Shown here: in pieces, positions 24,144 to 26,077 of the stretch
Layout of the letters: every line of letters begins with the position of its first letter
Numbering within the stretch: position 1 is the first letter of the stretch
Origin: JALEFZ01 sp039817415
GTDB taxonomy: Bacteria > Bacteroidota > Bacteroidia > J057
Direction: 5' to 3'
DNA: 26,077 bases
Assembly: GCA_039817415.1 (NCBI GenBank)
Contig: JBCBVV010000071.1
Coordinates: 1-26,077, forward strand
Program-made: the position numbers and the translations under genes
The notes under the pieces: generated by a model
Seen by the model: the letters and a program-made list of their open reading frames with translations, nothing else
Told to the model about the DNA's origin: nothing
The model's database searches: none

Positions 24144-25070
24144 ATGACTGATCCTGTACTGTGTAGGGAAATTGTAACAGATATTTATCAAAAGCTCCTT
24201 AAGGATACGAATAAGGGAGAGGTAGCCCAGTACATTCCAGAATTGGCCAAGGCAGATCCTCACAACTTTGGGGTTTACCTTCTTCCGATAGACGATGAGG
24301 GATTTGGTTTGGGGGATTGGGAAACGCGCTTTTCGATTCAGTCAATCTCCAAGGTATTGTCTTTGAGTTTGGCTTACAAAATCCTGGGGGATCGTATCTG
24401 GAAAAGAGTGGGCGTAGAACCTTCTGGCAATCCATTTAATTCTTTGGTTCAACTAGAGAGTGACAACGGCATTCCACGTAACCCCCTCATCAATGCGGGT
24501 GCGTTGGTGATCAGTGATATTCTCATTTCCAACTTATCAAACCCCAAGGAAGATTTTATAGCGTTCATTCGAGAACTCTGCCCTGATTCTGCTGTGGATT
24601 ACTCAGAAAAAGTAGCGGCTTCAGAAAAGTCAGTTGGCTACAGAAACATCGCTTTATGCAATTACATCAAATCATTGGGTAACTTGGAAAATGACCCTGA
24701 TGAGGTATTGGACTTCTACTTTCATAAATGTTCATTGGAAATGAACTGCATGGAATTAGCCAAATCTTTCCTTTTTCTGGCACATGATGACTTTCGGAAT
24801 CGTCAAAACCACCACATTTTAGAACTCAGCAAGGCCAAACGAATCAACGCGATCATGCAAACCTGTGGATTTTACGATGAGTCCGGGGAATTTTCCTTTC
24901 GCGTAGGCCTTCCGGGTAAGAGTGGTGTTGGGGGAGGGATATTGGCCTTAAATCCGGAGGAGTATTGTTTGGCGGTATGGAGTCCCAGGCTGAATGAGAA
25001 GGGCAATTCTTACAGGGGGATGAAGTTTTTGGAGGAGTTTACGACTCGTACGGAGACTTCTATATTTTGA
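24144..25070 (+). CDS. glsA: Glutaminase
   Basis: Hydrolyses glutamine to glutamate and ammonia; cytoplasmic, serine beta-lactamase-like fold. The 308-residue length is normal for the bacterial glutaminase A family. Landmarks: FSIQSISKVLSL (63-74), where S67 and K70 form the SxxK catalytic pair, PSGNPFNS (93-100), NGIPRNPLINAGAL (109-122) and GLPGKSGVGGGI near 265-276. The start MTDPVLC at 24144 is the natural one. It is the last gene of the core-like region; the sequence character changes just after its stop. Confidence 0.95.
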   Translation: MTDPVLCREIVTDIYQKLLKDTNKGEVAQYIPELAKADPHNFGVYLLPIDDEGFGLGDWETRFSIQSISKVLSLSLAYKILGDRIWKRVGVEPSGNPFNSLVQLESDNGIPRNPLINAGALVISDILISNLSNPKEDFIAFIRELCPDSAVDYSEKVAASEKSVGYRNIALCNYIKSLGNLENDPDEVLDFYFHKCSLEMNCMELAKSFLFLAHDDFRNRQNHHILELSKAKRINAIMQTCGFYDESGEFSFRVGLPGKSGVGGGILALNPEEYCLAVWSPRLNEKGNSYRGMKFLEEFTTRTETSIF

Positions 25071-25083
25071 GGGGGCTTCTAGC

Positions 25084-25290
25084 GCTATACGTCAATTGTG
25101 GATTGCGTATAGCTTAAAAATTAAAGGCTGCAAGCAATTGACTTTCGTGTATTTTAGCATACATATCATAGCCTCACGTCACCTCTGTATTGACGTATAG
25201 CTCGTGAATTAGTATGTTAGAAGCAAGGAAAGCCTATTAATAGGATGCTATACGAATGTTACGATTGACGTATAGCTTCAATTGCGTATA
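25084..25290. repeat. Cluster of short inverted/direct repeats (ATTGACGTATAGC family)
   Basis: Six related copies occur. The forward orientation (GCTATACG...) is at 25084-25096 and 25247-25257. The reverse orientation (ATTG(A)CGTATAGC) is at 25102-25113, 25189-25201, 25264-25276 and partially at 25281-25290. The first two form a near-perfect hairpin with a 5-base loop. A perfect palindrome CCTATTAATAGG lies at 25233-25244. Copies differ mainly by presence or absence of one A. No T-run follows the hairpin. It may be a mobile-element remnant, a recombination or attachment site, or binding sites for a regulator of the next gene. Confidence 0.8.
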
Positions 25291-25327
25291 TACTTACGTT
25301 GTGCTTCATTAAAAATAAAAAAAATAA

Positions 25328-26077
25328 ATGCGAATAAAATCCTTACAATTAACCGACTTTAAACCAATAAAAAATGTTCAGTTAGACAATCTAAGTGATA
25401 TTGTAATCATTGCTGGTGCAAATGGTGCTGGAAAAACAAGATTAAAATTTGCAATTGTTACTTCAATACAGAATAATCCAATTATGGATATCACTATTGA
25501 GGCAACAAGAAAAGAGGAAGCAAGCAATAAATACTTCAACTCCCAAACAATAACATTGTCTAAAGGGGCTCAAAATCAGGTATTCAAAAGTTATATAAAC
25601 AGTCGTAAATATGGACAAGGAAAATATGTAGGTTCTGTCGTTCAAATAGACTCAAAAAGAAACTTAGAGACAATTAGTTACAGCCAAGTAAACTATCAAG
25701 TAGTTGACCCAGATGACAATGACACTCCTTGGAATTGGGGTTATTCTCCATTCATAAATAGGTGGAGAGATTTTATGAATTACATCCACCAAAAGGTAGC
25801 TGCACATAGAAGTAAATTAGCAGAAGAATTGCAGAAAGACCCAACCAAAACAGGGACAGAAATTCTGGAGAAATTTCCTAAGCCACTTGAAAAATATAAA
25901 AAGATATTTGCCGACCTGCTACCTGGCAAAGAACTTCAAGATATAAATCCAGCACAACCAAAAGAATTCCATTATAAAGATTTATCCGGAGCAATCCTTC
26001 CATTTAGTACCTTAAGTTCAGGTGAAAGAGAAGTAGTAAAAATATTGTTTGATGTTGCAAGAAAAGAAATACGTCAT
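25328..26077 (+). CDS. ABC/SMC-like AAA ATPase, 5' part (runs off the window)
   Basis: 250 codons are open from ATG 25328 to the window edge with no stop. The N-terminus MRIKSLQLTDFKPIKNVQLDNL leads into Walker A GANGAGKT (30-37). A long insertion rich in charged and aromatic residues follows, then an ABC signature LSSGEREVV (about 230-238). This order is that of SMC/RecF/OLD-type ATPases, in which Walker B would follow beyond the window. Such ATPases often occur in anti-phage systems with a nuclease, TOPRIM or HNH partner, but no partner is visible, so a defence role is only a suggestion. The gene is AT-rich compared with its neighbours and preceded by the repeat cluster, which suggests horizontal acquisition. 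The leader is A-rich (AAAAATAAAAAAAATAA). Confidence 0.85.
   Translation, partial: MRIKSLQLTDFKPIKNVQLDNLSDIVIIAGANGAGKTRLKFAIVTSIQNNPIMDITIEATRKEEASNKYFNSQTITLSKGAQNQVFKSYINSRKYGQGKYVGSVVQIDSKRNLETISYSQVNYQVVDPDDNDTPWNWGYSPFINRWRDFMNYIHQKVAAHRSKLAEELQKDPTKTGTEILEKFPKPLEKYKKIFADLLPGKELQDINPAQPKEFHYKDLSGAILPFSTLSSGEREVVKILFDVARKEIRH

Noticed and set aside
25084..25120. Intrinsic terminator for glsA
   Set aside because: The hairpin is strong but is followed by TTAAAAATTAAAGG rather than a T-run.
25084..25290. CRISPR array
   Set aside because: Copies occur in both orientations, are only ~10-13 bases long and unevenly spaced, with no cas genes in view.
25084..25290. Integron attC site
   Set aside because: No paired RYYYAAC / GTTRRRY core sites could be recognised and no integrase is visible in the window.

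Overview
This window comes from a member of the Bacteroidota, probably a free-living, possibly marine, cytophagian or saprospirian lineage. The evidence is a type IX secretion C-terminal tail (residues ~797-876 of the 2095-4725 protein), many short lipoproteins, a DUF4249-type protein, promoters of the TAnnTTTG class and an absence of clear Shine-Dalgarno sequences. I cannot assign a genus. Most of the window is core chromosome at moderate GC. Only the last ~1 kb looks like accessory DNA.

Layout, left to right. Bases 1-39 are the 3' tail of an unidentified gene, followed by a strong terminator and a noncoding stretch containing a 10-N assembly gap. Next come recJ (single-strand DNA exonuclease) and an overlapping gene for a T9SS-secreted beta-propeller-like protein. 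After an internal terminator comes lptB (LPS export ATPase), which converges on psd (phosphatidylserine decarboxylase). psd is divergent from mce (methylmalonyl-CoA epimerase). An envelope-polysaccharide pair follows: a very large Wza-like protein with about eight SLBB repeats and a Wzz-like inner-membrane protein. These converge on an RmlD-like sugar-nucleotide reductase. Then come a lipoprotein with a possible SPOR-like C-terminus, an ECF sigma factor with a membrane anti-sigma/TPR partner, and a three-gene TRAP transporter (DctQ, DctM and a TakP-like binding lipoprotein) whose terminator lies inside the 3' end of the converging panB.

From 19.2 kb to 25.1 kb are a DUF4249-like lipoprotein with a good upstream promoter, a single-domain response regulator preceded by a perfect 10-bp inverted repeat, an OmpA-domain protein with its OmpA module at the N-terminus, a DUF2520 Rossmann protein overlapping it by 4 bp, an unknown lipoprotein and a glutaminase.

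From 25,084 the character changes. About six copies of a 10-13 bp motif (ATTGACGTATAGC and its complement) lie in both orientations within ~210 bp. They are followed by the 5' part of an AT-rich gene for an ABC/SMC-like ATPase (Walker A GANGAGKT, signature LSSGE) that runs off the window. This junction is the best candidate for an accessory or defence locus, but most of that locus lies outside the window.

Functionally the window is dominated by the cell envelope: LPS and polysaccharide export, phospholipid synthesis, secreted and lipid-anchored proteins, an OmpA anchor and solute uptake. Housekeeping metabolism (recJ, mce, panB, glutaminase) is interspersed. Several genes have long in-frame N-terminal extensions that are almost certainly untranslated. 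I chose internal starts for lptB, psd, the large SLBB protein, dctM and the OmpA protein, with reasons given in each entry.
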